Shown here piece after piece: positions 35,141 through 43,316 of a DNA stretch of 57,236 nt. A program made the position numbers and the translations under genes. The notes under the pieces were generated by a model. That model ran no database searches. It was not told the origin of the DNA and worked only from the letters and a program-made list of their open reading frames with translations. The stretch comes from Candidatus Minthosoma caballi (GTDB lineage Bacteria > Bacteroidota > Bacteroidia > Bacteroidales > Bacteroidaceae), in NCBI GenBank assembly GCA_018064505.1, contig JAGHVC010000049.1:1-57236 (forward strand). Direction: 5' to 3'. Within the stretch, counting starts at the first letter, position 1. Every line of letters starts with the position of its first letter.

Positions 35141-36595
35141 ATGAAAAAGCTATATCTCTACATACTCGGAACAGTATTCGCAGCAGGCATCATCGTGTTT
35201 TGCTTCTTCCCACGCAGCACATACTCACCGCTCGAGAAGCGAGAACTTGCCAAGTTCCCAGAGTTCACATTTGAAAAGCTCTTCAGTGGCGACTTCACTA
35301 AAGAAGTATCCTCATGGTTCAGCGATAGTGAAGCCTACCGCGATCAGCTCATGTTGCTCTCAATGAACATTGACGATCTCAAGGGCATCGTAGTTTCAGA
35401 AGAAGAAAACATCACCTTCCATGCCAGCGAGAACAGCCTTGAGAAAGAAAAACCAGAAGTAGAAAAAGAAGACGACAACCGCACCATTGCCGACTACAAC
35501 AATGAGATCACAGCCGACGAAAATGCAAAAATTGCCCACGCAGGCATCATCATTGTAGGCTCTGGTCCAAAAGTGAGAGCCCTCATGGCTTATGGCGGTG
35601 GAGCCCAAGGCGGTGTATGCTATGCTGATATTGCCAACAAATATAAGCAGACCTTTGGCAGCAAAGTCAATGTGTACTGCATGGCCATCCCAATTGCCAC
35701 AGATTTCTACATTCCAACTAAGGCAAAGAATCGCAGCAATCCACAGCTACCAACCATCCGCAACATCTACAGCCACCTCTCACCAGATGTGAAAGCCGTT
35801 GATGTTTACACAGAACTTGCAAAGCATGTGCAGGAAGACATCTATCTTCGCACCGACCATCACTGGTCACCACTCGGAGGCCACTATGCAGCCAAGAAGT
35901 TTGCAGAGGTAGCCAAGGTGCCATTCAAAGACCTCTCTCACTATGAGAAGAGAGTTGTGCACAACATTGTAGGCAGCATGTATGGCTACTCACGCGACAT
36001 CGCTGTGAAGAATGCTCCTGAAGATTTCGAATACTATGTGCCAAAAGGAGTTGAATACACCACCACTTACACCGTTTACAACATCAACAAGAACTACCAG
36101 GTCATAGGCGAAGGCAAGCCATTCCAGGGACAGTTCTTCGCCAAGTTCAAAGACGGCAACGGAGGAGCATACTGTACCTTCATGGGCGGCGACTGCAAAA
36201 TCACCGTCGTGAAGACATCCACACACAACGGTCGCCGACTCATAATCCTCAAAGACTCTTTCGGCAACGCCATCCCAAGCAACCTGTTCTTCTCGTTCGA
36301 AGAAATCCATGTCATCGACTTCCGCTACTTCACCAAGAACATGGTCTCGTATGTCAACGACAACAAAATCACCGACATACTCTTCGCATGCAACATCTTC
36401 AACGCCTACTCCACTTCCACTTGCAAGAAGCTTGAGAACTTCCTCACCCAGAAGGGAGGCATAAGCAAGCCTGAGCCAGCAGCCGACAACGCAAAGAAAG
36501 ACACAGGAAAGAAGGACTCTGCACCTGCAGAAGTTGCAGAACCTGCACAATCTGAAGACGAGGCTGGCAAGCAATCAGAAGAATCAACTGAGTAA
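35141..36595 (+). CDS. DHHW family protein (AlgJ/AlgX-like), second copy with membrane anchor
   Basis: The 484-residue protein has an N-terminal signal-anchor helix (about 4-23), a region with EKRELAKFPEF typical of DHHW/AlgJ proteins, and an acidic linker (98-130). The catalytic region has DHHW at 239-242 and S373 in LKDSFGN. The C-terminal 50 residues are rich in Glu, Lys, Ala and Pro and look disordered. It is a tandem paralogue of the preceding gene, and the conserved residues in both suggest both are active. It probably sits in the inner membrane facing the periplasm as the MBOAT partner, with the shorter paralogue free in the periplasm; that division of labour is inference. Confidence 0.88.
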   Translation: MKKLYLYILGTVFAAGIIVFCFFPRSTYSPLEKRELAKFPEFTFEKLFSGDFTKEVSSWFSDSEAYRDQLMLLSMNIDDLKGIVVSEEENITFHASENSLEKEKPEVEKEDDNRTIADYNNEITADENAKIAHAGIIIVGSGPKVRALMAYGGGAQGGVCYADIANKYKQTFGSKVNVYCMAIPIATDFYIPTKAKNRSNPQLPTIRNIYSHLSPDVKAVDVYTELAKHVQEDIYLRTDHHWSPLGGHYAAKKFAEVAKVPFKDLSHYEKRVVHNIVGSMYGYSRDIAVKNAPEDFEYYVPKGVEYTTTYTVYNINKNYQVIGEGKPFQGQFFAKFKDGNGGAYCTFMGGDCKITVVKTSTHNGRRLIILKDSFGNAIPSNLFFSFEEIHVIDFRYFTKNMVSYVNDNKITDILFACNIFNAYSTSTCKKLENFLTQKGGISKPEPAADNAKKDTGKKDSAPAEVAEPAQSEDEAGKQSEESTE

Positions 36596-36619
36596 ATCTC
36601 ATTTACAACTATAACCATC

Positions 36620-37369
36620 ATGAAAAAAGCTACAATCACTATCCTCACAGTATTAGCACTCATTTCGTGTAACAGCAAGGCACCTGCAGACAACGCACAG
36701 GAAGAAGGAACAGTTATACAAAACGAGGCTGCAAAACCTGAAGTAGAAGAAAGCAGTGAAAAAGCAGACGAGAGCAACACAGCAAGCTATAAAGGACTCC
36801 GTTCACAACTCTGCCAAACTTTGCAAGTCAAGGAAGGCAACAGCCTAATAGAGAAATTTGCAAAAGCAATAGAACCTATCACTGGCGAACTCGTCACTAG
36901 CGATGAATACGAAGGAACTAAGACGCTTGACACCAAGAACGGCTATTTCACATTCTACCAAGAAGGAGCAGGCAGCATCCGCTACGACATGGCATACTGG
37001 AATCGTAAAGATGGCAAAAAGATGTTCATCGTCAGCTACCGTGCCATAGATGAAGTATATGCAGAGACAGCAGAAGAGAAGAATGCTCTCACCATGTTCA
37101 ACGAAGACCAGTGGAACTACATTGAATGCTCTTTCTCTGACGATTCCCAATTCGGCATGCGTTACGACATGGGCTTCGTAGCCTACATCTACGACGAGGC
37201 ATCAAAGCAGCTCAAGCCAATGGAAGAATGTCCAATCAACGGCATTGCACCAGGCCCTAACTTTTATGAACTGCCGCAACAAGGCAAGGACATCAAGGTG
37301 TGTCGTGGAACAAATGGCGAATACGAGTACACAACCGTTCGTTTCGACGGCATCCAATTCTACCATTAA
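36620..37369 (+). CDS. Lipoprotein of unknown function in the O-acylation cluster
   Basis: The 249-residue product has a lipoprotein signal with the lipobox LISC (Cys near residue 17) and an acidic, Ala/Glu-rich linker to about residue 55. A compact domain of about 190 residues then begins SYKGLRSQLC. No catalytic motif is recognised. It lies 24 bases downstream of the second DHHW gene and ends the cluster, so it may be an accessory lipoprotein for O-acylation. The family is not recognised. Confidence 0.75.
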   Translation: MKKATITILTVLALISCNSKAPADNAQEEGTVIQNEAAKPEVEESSEKADESNTASYKGLRSQLCQTLQVKEGNSLIEKFAKAIEPITGELVTSDEYEGTKTLDTKNGYFTFYQEGAGSIRYDMAYWNRKDGKKMFIVSYRAIDEVYAETAEEKNALTMFNEDQWNYIECSFSDDSQFGMRYDMGFVAYIYDEASKQLKPMEECPINGIAPGPNFYELPQQGKDIKVCRGTNGEYEYTTVRFDGIQFYH

Positions 37370-37440
37370 ATTCTATTCCTTGCCCATCCATATCCTTCAA
37401 GGGCAAATCAACTACACTCGCACAAGCGACTTTCTAATAT

Positions 37441-37556
37441 AAGTAGGTATTCAAAAGTATTTATCTTTCGTAGGTGATTTTTGTAATAAAAATAATTATG
37501 AACACCTACTTAAAAACAAACTCCCACTGGATTGCGTTCCAATGGGAGTTTGTTTT
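37441..37556 (+). ncRNA. Possible small RNA ending in a terminator (weak candidate)
   Basis: Between the lipoprotein gene and the convergent dacB lies a near -7 box TATCTTTC (37462-37469). A 12-base inverted repeat with one mismatch (37441-37452 with 37500-37511) and a shorter internal TAGGTG/CACCTA pairing follow. A strong hairpin with T-run closes it. The -7 box is imperfect and no -33 box is seen, so this could equally be the read-through 3' end of the lipoprotein operon. Confidence 0.25.
37513..37556. terminator. Bidirectional terminator between the acylation cluster and dacB
   Basis: AAAACAAACTCCCACTGG (from 37513) pairs with CCAATGGGAGTTTGTTTT with one mismatch and a 7-base loop, flanked by A- and T-runs, between convergent genes. 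Confidence 0.75.
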
Positions 37557-37567
37557 TTCACTCATCA

Positions 37568-39034
37568 CTATCTTGCCAATTCGTTGCAAATCTCGTTTTG
37601 AAGAGCGCGTCCAACGGTGGATGAACCAAGATTGTTGACCATTATGGAAAATGCCAGCTCGTGACCATTGCTGGCAGTGACATAGCCAGCTAGAGTGGAA
37701 ACACCATTCACAGTGCCAGTCTTAGCTCTGACATTCCTGTATGCGTTGCCAGTGCGCATACGGTCAGAGATTGTGCCGTCAACACCAGCTATAGGGAGAC
37801 TCTCATAAAGTGGCTCGTAGATTTGCTTGTTGAGTCGCACGAATCGCAAAAGACTGATTTGCATGCGTGGAGTACAAAGATTGGAGTGCGAAAGTCCGCT
37901 ACCATCCACAATACTATATTCAGATGGGCGACCTCCTGTGTTAGCAACCATATCAGTGACCACTTTGCGACATTCAGCATAGCTCCACTGCTGAGGAGCA
38001 AGGCTCGGACAGAGATTGAGAAGCATCGATTCCGCGTAGAAGTTGCTGCTTCTCTTCATCATGCGTGGCAGCACTTTTGATATAGGCGAGCGAAGCGTGA
38101 GGAGCGACTTGCCAAGATTGAGGTTCGGGTCGGCAGTTTCAGCAAAAGGCTCTTCTGCAGAGAACATAATGCTGTCAGCTTGCAATAGCTTATAGATGGT
38201 CTGGGCAAAGTAGAGCTCCGGATGCTTTACTCGCTGCTTGCGATATGAAGGAAGGATGCGCACTCGTCGAGCGTAGCGTCCACGACCTGTAGTAGTCCAG
38301 ATAGAGTCGCGTGGCACATCAGGCGAGGTGAACCCTTCTTCGTATGACAGTGGAGTGATGAAGATCTCTTCATTGAGAGGTATGCGGTCATACATCCAGC
38401 CATGGTGATCCATGAGTCGCCGCTTTAATCGGTTATCCACAATGATGCGTCCGTCGATAGAGTCAACGCCAAGCGACTTTACGGCATCAGCAATGGCACG
38501 CACATCAGCAAAAGTGAGCGTTGGGTCAAAGCCTCCTTTTAAGTAGATATCACCCTGGAAAAAGCGTCTTCCGATGCTGTCCGTCTGATAGCTTCCGTTA
38601 GCCGAGACCGTAGTGTCGAAAGTGTGACGCACTCCATGAGTGGCAAGGGCAGCTGTGGAAATGAATAGCTTCTGAGTGCTGGCAGGTATCATCATGTCTT
38701 GGCCATTGAGTTCGTAGAGCATGGAGTCAGCAGTCAGATCATATACACAGCATCCGAGGCTGAATCGCATCGGCACAACCTGCGTATAGCGACGACCACG
38801 GCGGTCTCGCTTTGTTACGCGTGTGGTTTTGGCCGCATGCGCTACAGAATCCACTCTCTGCTGAAGCCTGAGCACCCATGTCTGCTCAGGAGTGAGAATG
38901 ATGGTGTCTTGCGGCGCAGAAACAATAGAATCAATCTGCATTTCGATGAGAGCATCTATCTCATCAGAGATTTGCGCACTGAGTGGCAGTGCAGCAATTA
39001 GTGCCAGTATGGCTATGATAAATTTCCGTGTCAA
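37568..39034 (-). CDS. dacB: PBP4-type D-alanyl-D-alanine carboxypeptidase/endopeptidase
   Basis: This penicillin-binding protein 4 homologue trims or cleaves peptidoglycan peptides in the periplasm. I start it at TTG 39034 (488 residues) because that yields a clean signal peptide (Met-Thr-Arg-Lys, then a hydrophobic core ending LPLSAQ). The only in-frame ATG (39094) lies upstream of the -7 box at 39062-39069. From the TTG start the nucleophile motif SxxK is S119-T-Q-K122, followed by a large inserted domain, the SxN motif in RSSNFYAESM and KTG in RAKTGTVNG. This arrangement is typical of S13 peptidases. Confidence 0.9.
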   Translation of the reverse strand: MTRKFIIAILALIAALPLSAQISDEIDALIEMQIDSIVSAPQDTIILTPEQTWVLRLQQRVDSVAHAAKTTRVTKRDRRGRRYTQVVPMRFSLGCCVYDLTADSMLYELNGQDMMIPASTQKLFISTAALATHGVRHTFDTTVSANGSYQTDSIGRRFFQGDIYLKGGFDPTLTFADVRAIADAVKSLGVDSIDGRIIVDNRLKRRLMDHHGWMYDRIPLNEEIFITPLSYEEGFTSPDVPRDSIWTTTGRGRYARRVRILPSYRKQRVKHPELYFAQTIYKLLQADSIMFSAEEPFAETADPNLNLGKSLLTLRSPISKVLPRMMKRSSNFYAESMLLNLCPSLAPQQWSYAECRKVVTDMVANTGGRPSEYSIVDGSGLSHSNLCTPRMQISLLRFVRLNKQIYEPLYESLPIAGVDGTISDRMRTGNAYRNVRAKTGTVNGVSTLAGYVTASNGHELAFSIMVNNLGSSTVGRALQNEICNELAR

Positions 39035-39061
39035 AATCTTTTTGGTGTAATATTTCCGTTG

Positions 39062-39069
39062 CAAAGTTA
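39062..39069 (-). promoter_or_regulatory. -7 box (TAACTTTG) for dacB
   Basis: An exact match on the minus strand, 27 bases upstream of the TTG start at 39034 and downstream of the ATG at 39094, which it excludes. Confidence 0.5.
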
Positions 39070-39122
39070 GTGAAAATAAGAGAAATTTCGGCATTCTGGG
39101 ACTGTGTGTTAAGTTTTTTTTG

Positions 39123-39227
39123 TAATTTTGTGGCTCTTCTTTAATTAAGTTAAAGATTATGATTTTAGTTTAGATGTCGAGCCCCATAGGGCGATTCATA
39201 ACAAAATCGTTCTAAAAAGCGAAGAAC
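39123..39227 (+). promoter_or_regulatory. -7 box and structured leader of the MFS-esterase operon
   Basis: TAATTTTG (39123-39130) is followed by a leader of about 90 bases. It contains a CTTTAA/TTAAAG inverted repeat, a GCCC-cata-GGGC hairpin near 39182-39193 and an adjacent CGATT/AATCG pairing. These could form an operator or attenuator; none matches a riboswitch I know. Confidence 0.4.
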
Positions 39228-40400
39228 ATGAAACCAAACGAAGGGATAAACTCAAAGCTGGTGATGCTGCTTGCTGTGATGGCTGGAGTATCAGTGGCAA
39301 ACCTATACTACTGCCAGCCTCTGCTCAACATGATAAGAGAGGACATGGAGCTCACCGAGTTCCTTGTAAACTTCATGCCTGTGAGCACTCAGATTGGCTA
39401 TGCACTCGGCTTGCTGTTCATCATACCAATGGGCGACCTCTACAACCGCAAGACAACGATACTCACATGCTTCAGCCTCCTCGTAGCATCCCTCCTGTGC
39501 ATTGCCTTTGCCCAAAACGCTGCGATGCTCCTTGCTGGGGCATTCGTCACAGGCTTCTGCTCTGTGGCTCCGCAAGTGTTTATGCCGTTCGTCTCGCAGT
39601 ATGCAAGACCTGAAGAAAAAGAACGCAAGGTGGGATTCATCCTGTCAGGATTGCTGTGCGGAATACTTGGCTCGCGAGTTGTGAGCGGATATGTTGGCCA
39701 CTTGTTTGGGTGGAGGTCGATGTACATCATCGCAGCCGTGATGATAGTAGCCTCAGCATTAGTGCTGATGAAGGCATTCCCTTATGTGGAGCCAACCTTC
39801 AAGGGCAAATTCAGCAACTTGATGAGCTCCATCCTCAAGCTGTGCAAGCAATACCCCTCTGCCTTGCGCTACTCCATCCGAGCAGGAATCACATTCGGTT
39901 CGTTTCTCTGCCTTTGGGCATGCCTCGCTTTCCGCGTGAAGGAAGCGCCATTCTTCCAAGGCAGCGATGTGGTGGGATTGCTCAGCATCTGCGGCATTGC
40001 TGGCGCACTGACAGCTTCCAATGCCGGCAAATACATTTCCAGGATAGGCGTGGAGCGCATGAACATCATCGGTGCGAGCCTCATACTGCTGGCGTGGCTC
40101 ACTCTGGCGTTCACTCACAACCATTACATCGGCTTGATTGCTGGCATTATCATCATCGACATTGGCATGCAATGCGTGCAGCTCTCCAATCAGAGTGCCA
40201 CGCTCAAGCTGTGCGGCGAAGCTTCAAGCAGGATGAACACCATATACATGGTCTGCTATTTCATTGGAGGCTCAATAGGCACCTTTGCAGCAGGAGCACT
40301 GTGGAGCCTCATGGGGTGGCAAGGCACTGTGCTTGCAGGCATATCCCTGATCAGCATAGCCGCTATATTCTCGTGTGTAACCAAAAACAATTTAAGATAA
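39228..40400 (+). CDS. MFS transporter
   Basis: The 390-residue inner membrane protein has about twelve hydrophobic helices. The MFS signature after helix 2 reads GDLYNRKT (residues 68-75, a variant of GxLaDrxGrr), and a second conserved loop RPEEKERKVG follows helix 4. It resembles the YnfM/AraJ-like drug and sugar efflux branch. The substrate is unknown. It ends one base before the carboxylesterase start, so the two are tightly coupled and may act together, for example efflux and ester hydrolysis of a common compound. That link is inference. Confidence 0.9.
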   Translation: MKPNEGINSKLVMLLAVMAGVSVANLYYCQPLLNMIREDMELTEFLVNFMPVSTQIGYALGLLFIIPMGDLYNRKTTILTCFSLLVASLLCIAFAQNAAMLLAGAFVTGFCSVAPQVFMPFVSQYARPEEKERKVGFILSGLLCGILGSRVVSGYVGHLFGWRSMYIIAAVMIVASALVLMKAFPYVEPTFKGKFSNLMSSILKLCKQYPSALRYSIRAGITFGSFLCLWACLAFRVKEAPFFQGSDVVGLLSICGIAGALTASNAGKYISRIGVERMNIIGASLILLAWLTLAFTHNHYIGLIAGIIIIDIGMQCVQLSNQSATLKLCGEASSRMNTIYMVCYFIGGSIGTFAAGALWSLMGWQGTVLAGISLISIAAIFSCVTKNNLR

Positions 40401-40401
40401 C

Positions 40402-41934
40402 ATGAAGAAGATACTTTCTACCATTGCTCTGGGGCTCATCATGCCTCTGATAGCAAATGCTCAGTTGCTGAAGACAACTGTCACTCAAGGAGAGATTGAG
40501 GGCGAACTATTTGAAGGCTTTGCCATGTATCGCGCCATACCTTATGCAGAGGCTCCTGTTGGCAATCTGCGCTGGAAGAATCCTGTGCCAAAAGCACCAT
40601 GGAAAGGAGTGTATAAAGCAGAGAAATGGGGAGGTCGCCCTTGGCAGCAAACCGACCCCAATCAAAATGGAAACGATATTGCTTGCAGCGAAGACTGCCT
40701 CTTCCTCAGCGTGGAGACACCTGCCAAGTCAGCTTCAGAGCGTCTGCCTGTGTTTGTCAACATTCATGGCGGAGGTTTTGCAACAGGTTCCTACAGCGGC
40801 ACACAAGAGAGCTTTGTGAAGGAAGGAATCGTGTATGTCAGCATTGAGTATCGTTTAGGCGCTCTTGGATTCATGGCACATCCCGAATTGTCAAAGGAAT
40901 CACGCAATGGCATCTCAGGCAATTACGGCATCTACGACCAGATCTGCGCTCTCAACTGGATACACGACAACATAGCCTCGTTCGGTGGCGACCCCAACAA
41001 TGTGACAATCTGCGGCGAATCAGCAGGTGGAATATCCGTAAGCATCCTCTGCGCTTCGCCTTTGTGCAAAGGACTCTTCCAGCGCGCCATCAGCGAGAGC
41101 GGAAGCAACTTCTGCCCTATCATAAACACTACAGGAATGAGTGCCGCAATGAAGCTCTCGAAAGCAGCAGAGGCTACAGGCTCAGAATTTCAGAAGAAGA
41201 TGAATGCCAAAAACCTGAAGCAGATGCGCTCACTGAGTGCCGAATCGCTGATAAAGAACACAACCAACGAAAACTTCTGGCCTGTAGTTGACGGCATCGC
41301 CATCACTGACGACCAGTACAAGCTGTACGAGCTTGGGCAATATAACGATGTGGATGTCATTGCCGGATACAATTCAGACGAAGGCAGCCTCTTTGTCCAT
41401 CAAATGAATCTCGACATGTACAGGCAAGCCATGAAGACGCAATTTGGCGACTGGGCAGACAAGGCTATGGACGCCTACCCTGCCTCTACCGACCAAGAGG
41501 CCCTGTATGCCGTGCAAGACATCTTCCGCGACCAAGCTTTCGGCTACGGCACATGGGCATGGTGCAATCTGCAGACAAAGACAGGAAAGGGAAAAGTGTA
41601 TATGTACTACTTCGACCAGCTCTCGCAAAACACGCTCGTGAAGAACACTCGCGGAGCCACTCATGTTGCAGAAATGCCATTCATCTATGGCTGGAACTGG
41701 GGGGCAATGACTGACACCGACACCCACATGGCCCAAATCATGTCGCAGTACTGGATAAACTTCATCAAAACAGGCAACCCGAATGCTGACGGCCTCCCTT
41801 TCTGGACTACATACCGTCAAGGCGAAGCCACAGTGATGAACATGCACAACGGATTCTCGCTCACCAAAGCTCCAAATCAAAAGCAGATGGACTTCTACGA
41901 GAGCTACTTTGGGGCGATGAGAAAGCAGAAATAA
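40402..41934 (+). CDS. Exported type-B carboxylesterase
   Basis: The 510-residue protein has a signal peptide (1-21) and the complete alpha/beta hydrolase fold of type-B carboxylesterases. The SEDCLFL motif is at 96-102, the oxyanion HGGGF at 122-126, and the nucleophile elbow GESAGG carries S207. The acid Glu lies in NSDEGSLF near residue 334 and the His in GATHVAEMPF near residue 421. It should hydrolyse carboxylic esters in the periplasm or outside. The gene starts one base after the MFS stop and ends at a strong bidirectional terminator. Bacterial relatives are annotated pnbA, but a p-nitrobenzyl substrate should not be assumed. Confidence 0.92.
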   Translation: MKKILSTIALGLIMPLIANAQLLKTTVTQGEIEGELFEGFAMYRAIPYAEAPVGNLRWKNPVPKAPWKGVYKAEKWGGRPWQQTDPNQNGNDIACSEDCLFLSVETPAKSASERLPVFVNIHGGGFATGSYSGTQESFVKEGIVYVSIEYRLGALGFMAHPELSKESRNGISGNYGIYDQICALNWIHDNIASFGGDPNNVTICGESAGGISVSILCASPLCKGLFQRAISESGSNFCPIINTTGMSAAMKLSKAAEATGSEFQKKMNAKNLKQMRSLSAESLIKNTTNENFWPVVDGIAITDDQYKLYELGQYNDVDVIAGYNSDEGSLFVHQMNLDMYRQAMKTQFGDWADKAMDAYPASTDQEALYAVQDIFRDQAFGYGTWAWCNLQTKTGKGKVYMYYFDQLSQNTLVKNTRGATHVAEMPFIYGWNWGAMTDTDTHMAQIMSQYWINFIKTGNPNADGLPFWTTYRQGEATVMNMHNGFSLTKAPNQKQMDFYESYFGAMRKQK

Positions 41935-42040
41935 CACGCCGTAAAAACAAAGCATAAGAAAAAAGGAATGAAACCGGCTTAATCACCTCTCATCTTATGC
42001 CCGAAAACATTCATTCTGAATCTTTTAACAAAGTAACAAA

Positions 42041-42077
42041 ATGACAAAAGCATCGTACTGCACGATGCTTTTGTCAT
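42041..42077. terminator. Strong bidirectional terminator between esterase and restriction locus
   Basis: ATGACAAAAGCATCGT (42041-42056) and ACGATGCTTTTGTCAT (42062-42077) form a perfect 16-bp stem with a 5-base loop. It abuts the stop of the restriction gene at 42078 and marks the edge of the accessory region. Confidence 0.75.
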
Positions 42078-42737
42078 TTATTGCATACATTTTTTTATGT
42101 CGGCAATAACAGATTCAACATAAAAAGGATGTAAATCGTTTTTATTTATTTTCACCGCATACGCAGGTTTCCCACCATAAGGGTAATGATACGAAATATA
42201 ATCCGCATCTATCTTATTAGCAAAATCATATAAAACATAACTTGAATCCTTAGTAGAGAATCCAATAAACAAGGAATTTGACTGTTCAAGCTTTTTATAT
42301 TTAGAATCTCTTAAATGAATCAGTCCATTCTTATTCCAAAATCCCGTATAATCCGTCATAATCTCTAACAGTCGGTTTTTACCATTATAAGAAACAGATG
42401 AGTCACTACTTGCTGACACTCTACGATGCGAAAGGATTTCTCTATCTTTATCAGCACCTGCATGAGTTATTAATAATCCTGCATCTTTTAATTCTTCAAT
42501 CAAGTAGTCTTCAAACAACCAAGAAGCAACTAAATCTTGTGCATATTCTAACGGTGTTCTTGAATCTCGGTTATGTCTACAGGATAGTATATTTTCATAT
42601 ACATCTGGGAATCTTGCTTGCAGCTCATTAATTTCGCCATTCAGAATTAGAATATTTGAATCAGAATACTTAAGCTGAATTGCCAGATTTGACAAGCTTT
42701 CGCCTATGAAGTGAGGAAGTTCTCTAAATGCACCCAT
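42078..42737 (-). CDS. Putative type II restriction endonuclease
   Basis: The 219-residue cytoplasmic protein is the last gene of a leftward locus led by a C5 cytosine methyltransferase. Residues of about 120-150 contain LLEIMTDYTGFW followed by HLRDSKYKKL, a Glu...Asp-x-Lys arrangement compatible with the PD-(D/E)xK nuclease core. I recall a similar segment in HaeIII-like endonucleases but cannot confirm it. The ATG overlaps the end of the preceding broken gene by 14 bases, so it may be translationally coupled. A+T content is higher than in the flanking core genes, consistent with transfer. The recognition sequence is unknown, and it could instead be an accessory subunit. Confidence 0.65.
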   Translation of the reverse strand: MGAFRELPHFIGESLSNLAIQLKYSDSNILILNGEINELQARFPDVYENILSCRHNRDSRTPLEYAQDLVASWLFEDYLIEELKDAGLLITHAGADKDREILSHRRVSASSDSSVSYNGKNRLLEIMTDYTGFWNKNGLIHLRDSKYKKLEQSNSLFIGFSTKDSSYVLYDFANKIDADYISYHYPYGGKPAYAVKINKNDLHPFYVESVIADIKKCMQ

Positions 42738-43315
42738 TTTTCAACAATTTAAGAATTTTGTCATATCTATGATGAAATTGAAGATTATTTATACCCTTAT
42801 TCCCTGGATCATGCCACTGAACGAACCCAAATGGAAGCTGGATGGTCGTACCCCCTCCTTTATTTCCATATTCGACCGTACCCAAGTTTAGGTTATCAGA
42901 AATCGAATTAATTGTAAACATGTCATCGAGTTCTACATCATCGTCAACAAGGTTAATATACCAAACTATATCAGCCCAATCTTCTTCATTTTTAGCAAGT
43001 CCTCGAGAAAAACAGAATTCACATAATTGGACTATATTATCCTTAAACCATTTTAACAACGCAATATCTAAGGATTCGTCATAGCTACTAAGCGTTTTAT
43101 GGACAAGTCTCCCTTTTCTTTGTTCATACTTTCTAATTATAGGCGTAGATGAATAATTCTTAGAAATTGAATCGATATCCGGATGATCTCCCCAAAAAAA
43201 AGCGCAGACATCCGTTGTCTTGGCTGTACTGATAAAACTTGTGAAGTGCTAATTCTGCTTTTGCAGTCGAGTCAAGGATGTATGTAATTTATTTGATTAT
43301 TGCATTACTGTCTAT
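42724..43315 (-). pseudogene. Broken restriction-locus gene (nonsense codon, lost start, homopolymer frameshift)
   Basis: After the methyltransferase stop, one continuous protein-like reading can be followed only with repairs. It would begin at an ATA where ATG is expected (43313-43315), meets TAA at 43289-43291 and continues as ILDSTAKAELALHKFYQYSQ. At a run of eight T (minus strand, 43194-43201) the frame must shift by one base to continue as FFWGDHPDIDSISKNY to the stop at 42724. Repaired, it would encode about 196 residues. Late motifs include TIQLPFGFVQWH and LQFHHRYDKI. I do not recognise the family for certain; it is probably a restriction or accessory subunit. The homopolymer could be a phase-variation site or an assembly error. 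Confidence 0.7.
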
Positions 43316-43316
43316 G

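Noticed and set aside
39656-40405. 249-codon rightward frame inside the MFS gene
   Set aside because: A shadow frame of the MFS gene, rich in His, Arg and Cys, without hydrophobic helices or motifs.
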